NCBI GenBank assembly: GCA_001770775.1
Contig: MESA01000009.1
Coordinates: 1 to 33,204, forward strand
Source of the DNA: Burkholderiales bacterium RIFCSPHIGHO2_12_FULL_63_20
GTDB lineage: Bacteria > Pseudomonadota > Gammaproteobacteria > Burkholderiales > Burkholderiaceae_C
DNA: 33,204 nucleotides
Reading direction: 5' to 3'
The position numbers and the translations under genes are program-made. This document shows positions 17,868-25,864 of the stretch, piece by piece; position 1 is the stretch's first letter; each line of letters begins with the position of its first letter. The notes below the pieces were generated by a model. The model was not told the origin of the DNA. It did not search any database and was given only the letters and a program-made list of their open reading frames with translations.

Positions 17868-18275
17868 ATGCGATCGCTTTTGAGCATGTCTGCCGCACTG
17901 GTTGTGGCGCTGTCGTTGACGGCCTGCGGCACGATGACGAATGAGGCTGCGGTGTCGGCCGAGGGTTTCCCGACGCGCACGGCCGACGGCCTGCTGGTGG
18001 GCCCCAATGGCATGACCGTGTACACCTTTGCCAAGGACGGCAAGAACTCCGGCATGTCGGAGTGCTACGACGCGTGCGCCACCAACTGGCCGCCTCTGAC
18101 CGTGGCGACCGGCACCCTGGCCACCAAGGAATACCCGCTGATCATCCGCATGGATGGCACCCGTCAGGTGACCCTGGAGGGTCAGCCGCTGTACTACTTC
18201 GCCAAGGATGCCAAGCGTGGCGACACCACGGGCAACGGCTTGGCCGAAGGCGCCTGGAAGATCAACCGCCGCTGA
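17868..18275 (+). CDS. COG4315-type lipoprotein (Yx(F/W/Y)xxD repeats)
   Basis: Predicted outer-membrane or periplasmic lipoprotein of unknown role. The signal peptide MRSLLSMSAALVVALSL ends in lipobox LTAC, so the lipid-bearing cysteine is about residue 21. Two copies of the family repeat are visible: TVYTFAKDGKNSG followed by CYDACATNWPPL, and PLYYFAKDAKRGDTTGNG. Each carries the Y-x-F-x-x-D core. The CxxxC-NWPP segment is typical of this family. The start is probably ATG 17868, with GGAG seven bases upstream; ATG 17865 and 17832 are in frame but less well placed. A strong terminator follows at 18328-18361. Confidence 0.88.
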   Translation: MRSLLSMSAALVVALSLTACGTMTNEAAVSAEGFPTRTADGLLVGPNGMTVYTFAKDGKNSGMSECYDACATNWPPLTVATGTLATKEYPLIIRMDGTRQVTLEGQPLYYFAKDAKRGDTTGNGLAEGAWKINRR

Positions 18276-18322
18276 TCGGACACCATCGCGGCAGACGAGG
18301 CGTCGCTCAGCGCGGTGTCTCC

Positions 18323-21121
18323 TCAGTGGGTCGGGCGAGTCCATCGCCCGGCCCATTTTTTCATCTCGCTGACCCACAGGACGGTACTGCCCATCGCGAG
18401 GCAGAGCAGCCACTGATCGAGGCTCAGCGGGGCGGTCCCGAAGGCGACATTGAGCACCGGCAGGTGCACCACCGCGACCTGCAGCAAGGCGGACAGTCCC
18501 ACAGCACCCCACAGCCAGTGGTTGACGAAGATCTGGTGGAACGCGCTGCGCGTGTCGGAGCGGGCGCTGAAGGCATTGAACAACTGCGCAAACACCAGCA
18601 CGGTGAAGGCGGCGGTGCGGGCCAGGTCCAGGCTGTGATGGCCTTCGATCAGGCCGCCCGGCAAATGCCAGTCCAGCGTCAGCAGGGTGCACACGGCAAT
18701 CACCAGGCCATTGAGCATCACGTCCATCCACATGCGCAGGTCGATCACCCGGTCGCTCAGGTGCCGTGGGGGGCGCGCCATCACATCGTCGGTGGGCGGA
18801 TCCATCCCCATGGCCAGCGCGGGGCCGGAGTCGGTGATCAGGTTGACCCACAGCAGTTGCGTGGCGAGCAGGGGCAGGATCACGCCCTGGCCGTCGTCGA
18901 GCAGGCCCAGCGCCTGCGCGGCGACCACCCCCAGGAACACGGTGAGCACCTCGCCCATGTTGGACGACAGCAGGTAGCGCAGGAACTTGCGGATGTTGTC
19001 GAAGATGGCGCGCCCCTCGCGGACGGCCTCGACGATGGTGGCGAAGTTGTCATCAGCCAGGATCATCTTGGCCGCCTCCTTGCTCACCTCGGTGCCGGTG
19101 ATGCCCATGGCGATGCCGATGTCGGCGGCTTTGAGCGCGGGGGCGTCGTTGACGCCATCGCCGGTCATCGCGACGATGTGGCCTTGCGCTTGCAGGGCAT
19201 CAACGATGCGCAGCTTGTGCGCGGGGGCGACACGGGCAAAGACCGAGGTGGTGCGCACGGCCTCGGCCCAGCCGGCGTCGTCGAGCGCATCCAGCTCGGT
19301 GCCGGTGAGGGCGCGGGCGCCGGGCTCGACCAGGCCGAGGTCGGCAGCGATGCGCTCGGCCGTGCGCGGGTGGTCGCCCGTGATCATGATGACCCGCATG
19401 CCGGCGCGCCGGGCTTCCTGGATGGCTTGGCCGGCTTCCTCGCGGGGCGGGTCGATGATGCCGGCGGTGCCCACAAAAATCAGGTTTTCTTCCAGCGCGT
19501 GGCCGGATGCCAGGTCTTCATCTGCGGCGAGGGGACGGTAGGCCACCGCCAGCGTGCGCAGCGCCGCCTGGGACAGCTCCTCGACCTGGGCCAGGGCCTG
19601 CGCGCGTCGCTCGGGCGTCATCGGTTCGATCGAGGGGCCCACGCGCAGGTGGGTGCAGCGCGCCAGCAGCACATCGGGTGCGCCCTTGCTGACGAGGATG
19701 GGTGCGTTGTCGTGGTCGCGGTCCCGGGCCAGCACGGACATCATCTTGCGGTCCGAGGTGAAGGGCACTTCGCTGAAGCGCTCGAAGCGCGCGTCCCGCT
19801 GGTCCTGTGCGCCCAGCTTATGCTCGGCCACCAGAAAGGCGGCCTCGGTGGGGTCGCCCTGGATTTCCCACAGCCCTTCGGGCGTCTGGCGCAGGTCGGC
19901 GTTGCCGGCCAGGCTGCCGCCGCTGAGCAGGGCCGTGTGCTCGCTGTGCACGTCCCCTTCGGTCAGGGGCTGACCCTGGTGCTGCACTTCACCGGTGGGC
20001 GCATAGCCCACACCGGTGACCTCGGTGCTGCCCGAGGCGGTCATGCCGCGCTGCAAGGTCATCTCCGAGCGGGTGAGGGTGCCGGTCTTGTCGGTGCAGA
20101 TGACAGAGGCCGAGCCCAAGGTCTCGACCGAAGAGAGGTTCTTGACGATGGCCTGGCGGCGCGCCATGCGCTGCACCCCGATGGCCAACACCATGGACAG
20201 GATGGCGGGCAGGCCTTCGGGCACGGCGGCCACGGCCAGTGACACGCCCAGCATCATCACCGACACCAGCGAGGCCACGCTGTGCACCTCGGTGACCAGC
20301 AGCACCGCGCCCACCACCAGCACGCAGATCACGATCACCGCCAGGCCCAGCATCTGGCCGACCAGGCGAATCTCCTTTTGCAACGGGGTGGCGTCCTGAC
20401 GGGTTTGGGCCAGCAGGTGGGCGATGGTGCCCATCTGCGTGGCCATGCCGGTGGCCGTCACGATGGCCAGGCCCGTGCCTTGCGCCACGGCCGTGCCTTT
20501 GAAGACCATGTTGCGTTGATCGGCCACGGGCGCAGGGGCGGTCAGGGTGGCGGCGTCTTTCAGCACCGCCTCGCTCTCGCCGGTGAGGGACGCTTCCTGA
20601 ACACGCAGCGCTGCGGCGCGCACCAGTCGGGCGTCGGCGCCCACGGCATCGCCTTCGCCCAGCACCAGCAGGTCGCCGCGCACCAGGGCCGCGCTGGGCA
20701 CCCGCGTCAGTTGCCCGTCTCGCATCACCGCCGACGTGGCCTCGACCATGCGGGCCAGCGCGGCTGCCGCATCGGCCGCCTTGGCTTCCTGCACATAGCC
20801 CAGGATGCCGTTGAGCACCACGATCACCGCGATGACGATCGCGTCCACCGGCCAGCCCATGCGGCCTTCGATGAACCAGGCCAGCAAGGTGACCACCACG
20901 GCGGCCATCAGCAAGTAAATGAGCGGGTCCTGGAACTGCTTGAGCAAGCGGCGCCACGCCGGGGGAGGGGGCGTCGTCTGCAGCTGGTTCGGACCGTCCT
21001 GGGCGAGGCGGCGGGCGGCTTCCTGGCCACTCAGACCACGAACGAGGTCAGTCTGCGTGCCCGTGGCCACGGCTTCGGCCGTCTGCAGGGAGGCGTTTGG
21101 GGAGGTGGGGGTGGCTGCCAT
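18323..21121 (-). CDS. P-type Ca2+-ATPase (P2A/SERCA-like cation pump)
   Basis: Integral membrane ATP-driven cation pump of 932 residues. The actuator motif TGES is at 180-183, PEGLP in M4 at 301-305, the phosphorylated DKTGTLT at 344-350 (D344), the nucleotide-binding SKGAPD at 478-483, and the hinge motif TGDGVNDAP at 653-661. The calcium ligands of SERCA all have counterparts: E302 in M4, N721 and E724 in M5 (SSNMGEV), and N760, T763 and D764 in M6 (NLITDSG). This supports Ca2+ over Na+/K+ or H+, although transport was not tested. The N terminus has about 25 extra residues. It lies 69 bases downstream of nsrR on the same strand; an intervening GCGGTA/TACCGC hairpin (21163-21179) lacks a T-tract. 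Confidence 0.92.
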   Translation of the reverse strand: MAATPTSPNASLQTAEAVATGTQTDLVRGLSGQEAARRLAQDGPNQLQTTPPPPAWRRLLKQFQDPLIYLLMAAVVVTLLAWFIEGRMGWPVDAIVIAVIVVLNGILGYVQEAKAADAAAALARMVEATSAVMRDGQLTRVPSAALVRGDLLVLGEGDAVGADARLVRAAALRVQEASLTGESEAVLKDAATLTAPAPVADQRNMVFKGTAVAQGTGLAIVTATGMATQMGTIAHLLAQTRQDATPLQKEIRLVGQMLGLAVIVICVLVVGAVLLVTEVHSVASLVSVMMLGVSLAVAAVPEGLPAILSMVLAIGVQRMARRQAIVKNLSSVETLGSASVICTDKTGTLTRSEMTLQRGMTASGSTEVTGVGYAPTGEVQHQGQPLTEGDVHSEHTALLSGGSLAGNADLRQTPEGLWEIQGDPTEAAFLVAEHKLGAQDQRDARFERFSEVPFTSDRKMMSVLARDRDHDNAPILVSKGAPDVLLARCTHLRVGPSIEPMTPERRAQALAQVEELSQAALRTLAVAYRPLAADEDLASGHALEENLIFVGTAGIIDPPREEAGQAIQEARRAGMRVIMITGDHPRTAERIAADLGLVEPGARALTGTELDALDDAGWAEAVRTTSVFARVAPAHKLRIVDALQAQGHIVAMTGDGVNDAPALKAADIGIAMGITGTEVSKEAAKMILADDNFATIVEAVREGRAIFDNIRKFLRYLLSSNMGEVLTVFLGVVAAQALGLLDDGQGVILPLLATQLLWVNLITDSGPALAMGMDPPTDDVMARPPRHLSDRVIDLRMWMDVMLNGLVIAVCTLLTLDWHLPGGLIEGHHSLDLARTAAFTVLVFAQLFNAFSARSDTRSAFHQIFVNHWLWGAVGLSALLQVAVVHLPVLNVAFGTAPLSLDQWLLCLAMGSTVLWVSEMKKWAGRWTRPTH
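18328..18361 (+). terminator. Rho-independent terminator of the lipoprotein gene, inside the 3' end of the ATPase gene
   Basis: GGGTCGGGCGA (18328-18338) pairs with TCGCCCGGCCC (18344-18354); one T-G pair interrupts an otherwise perfect 11-bp stem. A then six T follow (18356-18361). It is oriented to stop rightward transcripts from 17868-18275. The same bases encode the last residues of the convergent P-type ATPase. Confidence 0.85.
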
Positions 21122-21190
21122 GTCAGGGTCTCATCAGGGCCACGCGTATGGCATGGGCCTCAGCGGTACACCATACCGCCTTCCTGTGAC

Positions 21191-21646
21191 TCAAGCGCGT
21201 GGCGAGAAGGAGATCACCTGCCCACCCAGCGGCGGCTGGCCGGGAGTCACCAGGTCGGCCAGCGTGACCCCGTCCAGCACTGCCAGATACTGCGCCATGG
21301 CCTCTTTCAGGGTGCGCTTGAGCAGGCACAGGCCGTCGAGCCGGCAGGTGTTCAGGCTCGCATCAAAGCACTCCACCAGGTTGAAGTCCGTTTCTGTCTG
21401 GCGCACCACCGTGCCCAGCACGATCTGATCAGCGGGCTTGAGCAGACGCAGGCCGCCGCCGCGCCCCCGGGTCGTTTCCAGCCAGCCGTTGGCGGCCAAG
21501 GTCATGGCGATCTTGGTCAGGTGGCTGCGCGAAATGCCATGCGCCTGCGCGATCTCGCTGATCGTGGGTGGGGTGGGGCGGTTTTCGGTGGCGGCGCAGT
21601 ACATCAGCACCCGCAGGCTGTAGTCGGTCCACTGGGTCAATCGCAT
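21191..21646 (-). CDS. nsrR: NsrR, Rrf2-family nitric-oxide-sensing repressor
   Basis: DNA-binding Fe-S regulator that represses NO-defence genes and is released by nitric oxide. Start ATG 21646 gives MRLTQWTDYSLRVLMYCA, the standard NsrR N terminus, and 151 residues. The winged helix (ISEIAQAHGISRSHLTKI, 29-46) and the RGRGGGLRL wing (60-68) are present. Three cluster cysteines, C93, C101 and C107, lie in VECFD...TCRLDGLCLLK. The C-x7-C-x5-C spacing is wider than E. coli NsrR in the first gap. IscR is less likely given the N terminus. It is divergent from ytfE, with a dyad between them that is probably its operator. Confidence 0.92.
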   Translation of the reverse strand: MRLTQWTDYSLRVLMYCAATENRPTPPTISEIAQAHGISRSHLTKIAMTLAANGWLETTRGRGGGLRLLKPADQIVLGTVVRQTETDFNLVECFDASLNTCRLDGLCLLKRTLKEAMAQYLAVLDGVTLADLVTPGQPPLGGQVISFSPRA

Positions 21647-21668
21647 GACGTGAGTGTGGCACCACAAA

Positions 21669-21691
21669 AAGATTCACACAAGATGAATCTT
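21669..21691. promoter_or_regulatory. Probable NsrR operator between nsrR and ytfE
   Basis: A 23-bp dyad has perfect 8-bp arms, AAGATTCA (21669-21676) and TGAATCTT (21684-21691), separated by seven bases. Length, symmetry and the outer AAGAT/ATCTT ends agree with the 11-1-11 NsrR consensus of proteobacteria. It sits 22 bases upstream of nsrR and 45 bases upstream of ytfE, just before a TAGAAT -10-like box (21699-21704) for ytfE, so binding could control both genes. Confidence 0.75.
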
Positions 21692-21713
21692 ATGTGTTTA
21701 GAATGTGCATACA

Positions 21714-21724
21714 GTGTGAATCTT
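21714..21724 (+). promoter_or_regulatory. Second half-site repeating the NsrR arm
   Basis: GTGTGAATCTT (21714-21724) is the exact reverse complement of AAGATTCACAC (21669-21679). It lies just before the ytfE ribosome binding site (AAGGAG). NsrR is known to bind some single 11-bp half-sites, so this may be an extra binding site. Confidence 0.45.
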
Positions 21725-21736
21725 TAAGGAGTCCCC

Positions 21737-22438
21737 ATGCACGCCCCCCATACCGTTTCGCCGTCCACCCCCGCCTCGGCCGACCTGGCTCAACAATCAC
21801 TGGGCGAGATTGCCGTGGCCCTGCCAGGCGCCACCGCCGTGTTCCGTCGCCTCAAGTTGGACTTCTGCTGCGGAGGTCAGGTGCGCCTGGCCGAGGCCTG
21901 CGCCGCCAAGGGCCTGGACGCCGACGCCTTGGTGAGTGAGCTCAAGGCCCTGGTGCGCGACGACGTGGCCCCGGCCGCTCCGGAGCCGAGCGCGCTGGTC
22001 GACCACATCGTCTCCCGCTATCACGAGGTGCACCGCGCCCAGCTGCCCGAGCTGGTCCGCATGGCCCGTCGCGTCGAGGCCGTGCACCGCGACCACCCGA
22101 ATGTGCCCGCCGGTCTGGCCGCTCACCTGGAGCGTATGGAAGAGGAGTTGTGCGAGCACATGGCCAAAGAAGAGGGCGTGCTCTTTCCCATGATCAAGGC
22201 CGGTGGTCACCCGATGGTGGGGCAGCCGATTGCCATGATGCGCCACGAGCACGTCGACCATGGTGAGCACCTTGCCCGTTTGGTCGAACTTACCAACGAA
22301 CACAACCCGCCCCCCGGCGCCTGCAACACCTGGCGCGCCCTGTTTGCCGGTACGGCGCAGCTTTCAGACGACCTCATCCAGCACATCCACCTGGAAAACA
22401 ACGTGCTGTTCCCGGCTTTCGAGGGGGCGGCACGCTGA
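21737..22438 (+). CDS. ytfE: Iron-sulfur cluster repair di-iron protein (YtfE/ScdA/RIC)
   Basis: Cytosolic protein that helps restore Fe-S clusters damaged by nitric oxide or oxidants. The N-terminal ScdA_N domain carries the CC pair in LDFCCGG (about 35-41). The hemerythrin-like four-helix part supplies His and Glu ligands in VDHIVSRYHEVHR, EEELCEHMAKEEGVLFP, MMRHEHVDHGEH and IQHIHLENNVLFPAFE. Length 233 is close to the usual 220-240. ATG 21737 has AAGGAG about eight bases upstream. Divergence from nsrR with a shared operator matches the known NsrR regulon. Confidence 0.95.
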   Translation: MHAPHTVSPSTPASADLAQQSLGEIAVALPGATAVFRRLKLDFCCGGQVRLAEACAAKGLDADALVSELKALVRDDVAPAAPEPSALVDHIVSRYHEVHRAQLPELVRMARRVEAVHRDHPNVPAGLAAHLERMEEELCEHMAKEEGVLFPMIKAGGHPMVGQPIAMMRHEHVDHGEHLARLVELTNEHNPPPGACNTWRALFAGTAQLSDDLIQHIHLENNVLFPAFEGAAR

Positions 22439-22521
22439 TGCGTGGCAGTGGCGTTCGGCCAGGGGGTGGTGGCTGCTTCTGCCGCTTTACTTGCCCTGGT
22501 CGTCTGGTTTTGCCGGGTGAA

Positions 22522-22540
22522 GGGTAAAATCTGCTTACCC
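22522..22540 (+). promoter_or_regulatory. Inverted repeat around a -10-like box upstream of the DUF47-pit operon
   Basis: GGGTAA (22522-22527) and TTACCC (22535-22540) are perfect arms with a 7-base spacer. TAAAAT (22525-22530) overlaps the first arm and may be the -10 element; no convincing -35 is visible 17 bases upstream. No match to a Pho box is seen. An operator is possible. Confidence 0.3.
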
Positions 22541-22586
22541 CAAGTGCATGTCAACGTCATGACATCGCAACACCCAAGAGAACACG

Positions 22587-23234
22587 ATGATCTTTGGAAA
22601 GCTGCTGCCCCGTGAGGGCAATTTTTTTGAACTGTTCAACCAACATGCTCAGCACACGGTCACGGCCGTTCATGCCTTTGCGGATCTGGTCAAGAGCTAC
22701 GGTGACCCCGCCTTGCGAGAGCGCTACAACCGTGCTGTCGATGACGCCGAAGGCGCAGCCGACTCGGTGACGCTGGAAGTCAACCGCCTGCTGCACCAGA
22801 CCTTCATCACGCCGATCGACCGCGAACAGATCCACTCGCTGATCAACACGATGGACGATGTGGCCGACCTGATCCAGGACGCTGCCGAAGCGATGTCGCT
22901 GTACGACATCCGTGCCATGACCGACCACATCGTGCGCCTGACCGACCTGTGCGTGCGCTGTGTGGAGCGCCAGAAGACCGCCGTGGCCATGCTGCACCAG
23001 GTGGGGCAGGCTCAGACGGCTGCCGCCGCGCTGAAGATCTGCGCCGAGATCGACCAGTTGGAAGGCGAGGCCGACTCGGTGCTGCACACGGCACTGAGCA
23101 AGCTGTTCCGCGAAGAGCCCGATGTGCGTGAGTTGATCAAGCTCAAGGCCATCTATGAGTTGCTGGAAACCGTCACCGACCGGAGTGACGACGTGGCCAA
23201 ACTCATCGAGGGCGTGATCCTCGAGAACTCCTGA
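22587..23234 (+). CDS. DUF47 (PhoU-like) Pit accessory protein
   Basis: All-helical cytosolic protein of 215 residues, related to PhoU. Members encoded beside pit genes are thought to tune phosphate transport; the mechanism is not established. It starts MIFGKLLPREGNFFELFNQHA, typical of the family, and has helices rich in Glu and Asp, including ADSVTLEVNRLLHQTFITPID (58-78) and the IHSLINTMDDVADLIQDAAE region near the middle, where PhoU-like metal ligands lie. It lies 16 bases before pit, clearly in one operon. Confidence 0.94.
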   Translation: MIFGKLLPREGNFFELFNQHAQHTVTAVHAFADLVKSYGDPALRERYNRAVDDAEGAADSVTLEVNRLLHQTFITPIDREQIHSLINTMDDVADLIQDAAEAMSLYDIRAMTDHIVRLTDLCVRCVERQKTAVAMLHQVGQAQTAAAALKICAEIDQLEGEADSVLHTALSKLFREEPDVRELIKLKAIYELLETVTDRSDDVAKLIEGVILENS

Positions 23235-23250
23235 TCCGAGGGGCCTGATC

Positions 23251-24261
23251 ATGGCAACCATGCAGGTGGCTCTCTGGGTCATCATTTTCCTGGTGGCGCT
23301 GGCGCTGGTGTTCGATTTCATGAACGGCTTCCACGACGCCGCGAACTCGATCGCCACCGTCGTGTCCACGGGCGTCCTGCGTCCAGGACAGGCGGTGGTC
23401 TTTGCCGCCTTCTTCAATTTCATCGCCATCTTCATCTTTCACCTGAGCGTGGCGGCCACCGTGGGCAAAGGCATCGCCGCGCCCGGGGTGGTCGACGTTT
23501 ATGTCGTGTTCGGGGCCCTGTGCGGCGCGATCACCTGGAACATCGTCACCTGGTACTACGGCATCCCCAGCAGCTCTTCACACGCCCTGATTGGCGGCAT
23601 CGTGGGCGCCGTGCTGGCCAAGGCGGGCGCCGGCGCGCTGGTCACCAGTGGCATCGTGCGCACAGTGGCCTTCATCTTCGTGTCGCCACTGCTCGGTTTT
23701 GTGCTGGGTTCGCTGATGATGGTCCTCGTCGCCTGGATCTGCCGCCGGACCGCGCCCGCGCGCGTCGATCGCTGGTTCCGTCGTCTGCAACTGGTCTCTG
23801 CTGGCGCGTACAGCCTGGGGCACGGTGGCAATGACGCCCAGAAGACCATCGGCATCATCTGGATGTTGCTGCTGGCGACCGGCTACGCGTCGGCCGCCGA
23901 TGCGATGCCGCCCACCTGGACCATCGTGGCCTGTTACGCAGCGATCGGCATCGGCACCATGCTTGGGGGTTGGCGCATCGTCAAAACCATGGGGCAGCGC
24001 ATCACCAAGCTCAAGCCTGTGGGCGGCTTCTGTGCCGAAACCGGCGGTGCGCTGACGCTGTTCATTGCCACGGGACTGGGCATTCCCGTCTCCACCACCC
24101 ACACCATCACCGGCGCCATCGTCGGCGTGGGCTCGGTGCAGCGTGCCAGTGCGGTGCGTTGGGGCGTGGCGGGCAACATCGTGTGGGCCTGGGTGCTCAC
24201 CATCCCGGCTTCTGGTCTGGTGGCGGCCTTGGCCTACGGGGTAAGTCGGCTCCTGTTCTGA
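23251..24261 (+). CDS. pit: Inorganic phosphate transporter, Pit family
   Basis: Low-affinity phosphate:cation symporter of the inner membrane. The family's duplicated signature is visible: FDFMNGFHDAANSIAT (21-36) in the first half and SLGHGGNDAQKTIGI (about 188-202) in the second. The pore-like SSSSHALIGGI and VSTTHTITGAI segments mirror one another. About ten membrane spans and 336 residues match the shorter Pit proteins that work with DUF47 partners. GAGGGG lies before ATG 23251. A terminator follows at 24301-24334. Confidence 0.95.
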   Translation: MATMQVALWVIIFLVALALVFDFMNGFHDAANSIATVVSTGVLRPGQAVVFAAFFNFIAIFIFHLSVAATVGKGIAAPGVVDVYVVFGALCGAITWNIVTWYYGIPSSSSHALIGGIVGAVLAKAGAGALVTSGIVRTVAFIFVSPLLGFVLGSLMMVLVAWICRRTAPARVDRWFRRLQLVSAGAYSLGHGGNDAQKTIGIIWMLLLATGYASAADAMPPTWTIVACYAAIGIGTMLGGWRIVKTMGQRITKLKPVGGFCAETGGALTLFIATGLGIPVSTTHTITGAIVGVGSVQRASAVRWGVAGNIVWAWVLTIPASGLVAALAYGVSRLLF

Positions 24262-24300
24262 TCCTCGTGTCCCCTCGGCATGGCCGAGAATCACCCTTCC

Positions 24301-24334
24301 AAGGCGCCCCATTTTGCGATGTGGGCGCCTTTTT
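24301..24334 (+). terminator. Rho-independent terminator of DUF47-pit
   Basis: AAGGCGCCC (24301-24309) pairs with GGGCGCCTT (24323-24331), a 9-bp perfect stem with a 13-base loop. A run of five T (24330-24334) overlaps the stem end. Confidence 0.88.
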
Positions 24335-24447
24335 CATGTGGCACCGTGTTGGCCTTGCTTCACACATATTTACCCCGTGCGCACACGCAGTTCACGCCCC
24401 GGGTGCAAGATGAGTTCATCAACCACCTCACTCAAGGAGTGATGACC

Positions 24448-25098
24448 ATGATCCAACGTTCGAACACCGTCGCCGCAACACAACCCGTCCAACGCCTATG
24501 GATGCTGGGGAGCGTCTTGCTGATCGGCGCCGCTGCGGCTGCCTTCAGTGTCAGTGCCCTGGCTGGCGGACACCGCGGCGCGCATGGCGACCATGGCGCC
24601 AAGAGCGGACATCACGGCGAAACCTGCATGCACGAAGGCCAAGGCGGCCGCCATGCTGGTGGAGGCATGATGGGCGAGGGGCGTCACCTCGACCGTCTGC
24701 TGGGCGATGCCAAGCTCACCGACGCTCAGCGCACCCAGATCCGTGACATCCAGACACAGGCCCGCGCCGACCTGAAGGCGCTGCATGGCCCAGATGGCAT
24801 GCCCATGCACCACGGCATGTCCCTGCTGGCCGAGGCCAAGCCCGATGCGACCGCTGCCGAGAAGGCACGCCAACAGATGCTGGCCCGCCATGACAAGGTC
24901 AGCCAGCGCATGCTCAAGGCGCAGTTGGACATTGCCAACGTGCTGACGCCGGCCCAGCGCGCCCAGATCGCCACTGCGATGAAGGCGCGTCATGATCGCA
25001 TGAGCGAGCGCATGAACAAGCGCGCCGAGCATCGCGCCGCCCACCACGCCGAGCACGCGGCCTCGATGCCTGCGGCCCGTCCATCGGCCCCGCGCTGA
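24448..25098 (+). CDS. Periplasmic LTxxQ (Spy/CpxP-like) protein, His-rich
   Basis: Predicted periplasmic chaperone-like or stress-sensing protein. ATG 24448 has AAGGAG eight bases upstream; earlier in-frame starts read through the pit terminator and are unlikely. A signal peptide spans about 1-39 (hydrophobic LGSVLLIGAAAAAFSVSALAG). Mature residues 42-75 are rich in His, Gly and Met with a lone Cys60, suggesting metal binding. Two LTxxQ family motifs follow, LTDAQ (90-94) and LTPAQ (166-170), in a charged helical domain. The C-terminal tail is His/Ala-rich. It precedes a response regulator and kinase by 34 bases, the arrangement of CpxP-CpxR-CpxA. Whether it senses metal or misfolded protein is unknown. 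Confidence 0.87.
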   Translation: MIQRSNTVAATQPVQRLWMLGSVLLIGAAAAAFSVSALAGGHRGAHGDHGAKSGHHGETCMHEGQGGRHAGGGMMGEGRHLDRLLGDAKLTDAQRTQIRDIQTQARADLKALHGPDGMPMHHGMSLLAEAKPDATAAEKARQQMLARHDKVSQRMLKAQLDIANVLTPAQRAQIATAMKARHDRMSERMNKRAEHRAAHHAEHAASMPAARPSAPR

Positions 25099-25132
25099 GG
25101 GAGACCTGGAGATCGAGCTGGAGCACGCGACA

Positions 25133-25864
25133 ATGGCAGACATGAGCAATGAGCACATCCTGTTGATCGACGACGACCTGCGCCTGAGCGCGATGGTGGG
25201 AGACTACCTGCGCAGCCACGGCTACGAGGTCTCCAACGCCCCCAGTCTGGCCGCCGGCAGAGAGTTGCTGGCCCGTCAGTCCTTCGATGCGCTGGTGCTC
25301 GACCTCATGCTGCCCGATGGCGACGGCCTCGATCTCTGCAAGGAACTGCGGGCCTCGCCACGCCACCGCCATCTGCCTTTGCTGATGCTCAGTGCGCGCG
25401 GTGAGCCCACCGACCGCATCGTCGGCCTCGAAGTCGGTGCCGACGACTACCTTCCCAAACCGTTCGAGCCGCGCGAGCTGTTGGCCCGCATCCGCGCCTT
25501 GTTGCGCCGTGCCGGGCAGGCCTCGGACGACGGCGACGATGTCCTGCGTTTCGGTCGCCTCGAAGTCGACAATGGCCTGCGCCAAGCCCGCCTCGATGGC
25601 CAGTCCTGCGACCTGACCTCTTACCAGTTTGACCTGCTGCACGTGCTGGCTCAGCACCCGGGACGGGTCATGAGCCGCGACCAGATCATGGACGCCCTCA
25701 AAGGCCACCCATTGGAGGCCTTCGACCGCTCCATCGACGTCCACATCTCGCGCATCCGCGCGGCCATCGAAGCCGACCCCAAGGAGCCGCGCCGCATCCT
25801 CACCGTGCGGGGCGTGGGCTACGTCTTTGCCAAGAAGCAGGACGCCGACACCGGGGTCGCATGA
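25133..25864 (+). CDS. OmpR/PhoB-family response regulator (CpxR-like)
   Basis: Two-component transcription factor. The receiver domain (about 5-120) has acidic residues D13-D15, phosphoacceptor D57 (ALVLDLMLPDGDG), the LMLSARG serine and K109 (DYLPKPF). The C-terminal winged helix (about 140-235) carries LTSYQFDLLHVL, SRDQIMDALKG, RSIDVHISRIR and the final RILTVRGVGYVF hairpin, all typical of OmpR-type DNA-binding domains. ATG 25133 has GGAG nine bases upstream. The stop codon overlaps the kinase start (ATGA), so the pair is translationally coupled. Confidence 0.95.
   Translation: MADMSNEHILLIDDDLRLSAMVGDYLRSHGYEVSNAPSLAAGRELLARQSFDALVLDLMLPDGDGLDLCKELRASPRHRHLPLLMLSARGEPTDRIVGLEVGADDYLPKPFEPRELLARIRALLRRAGQASDDGDDVLRFGRLEVDNGLRQARLDGQSCDLTSYQFDLLHVLAQHPGRVMSRDQIMDALKGHPLEAFDRSIDVHISRIRAAIEADPKEPRRILTVRGVGYVFAKKQDADTGVA

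Noticed and set aside
18062..20242. Plus-strand open frame of 726 codons
   Set aside because: It lies opposite the P-type ATPase, whose motifs are all intact. The plus-strand product is His/Gly/Arg-rich and unstructured in composition.
24280..24447. Longer start for the LTxxQ protein, beginning at 24280
   Set aside because: The added residues read through the pit terminator and lack protein character; ATG 24448 has a well-placed AAGGAG and begins a signal peptide.
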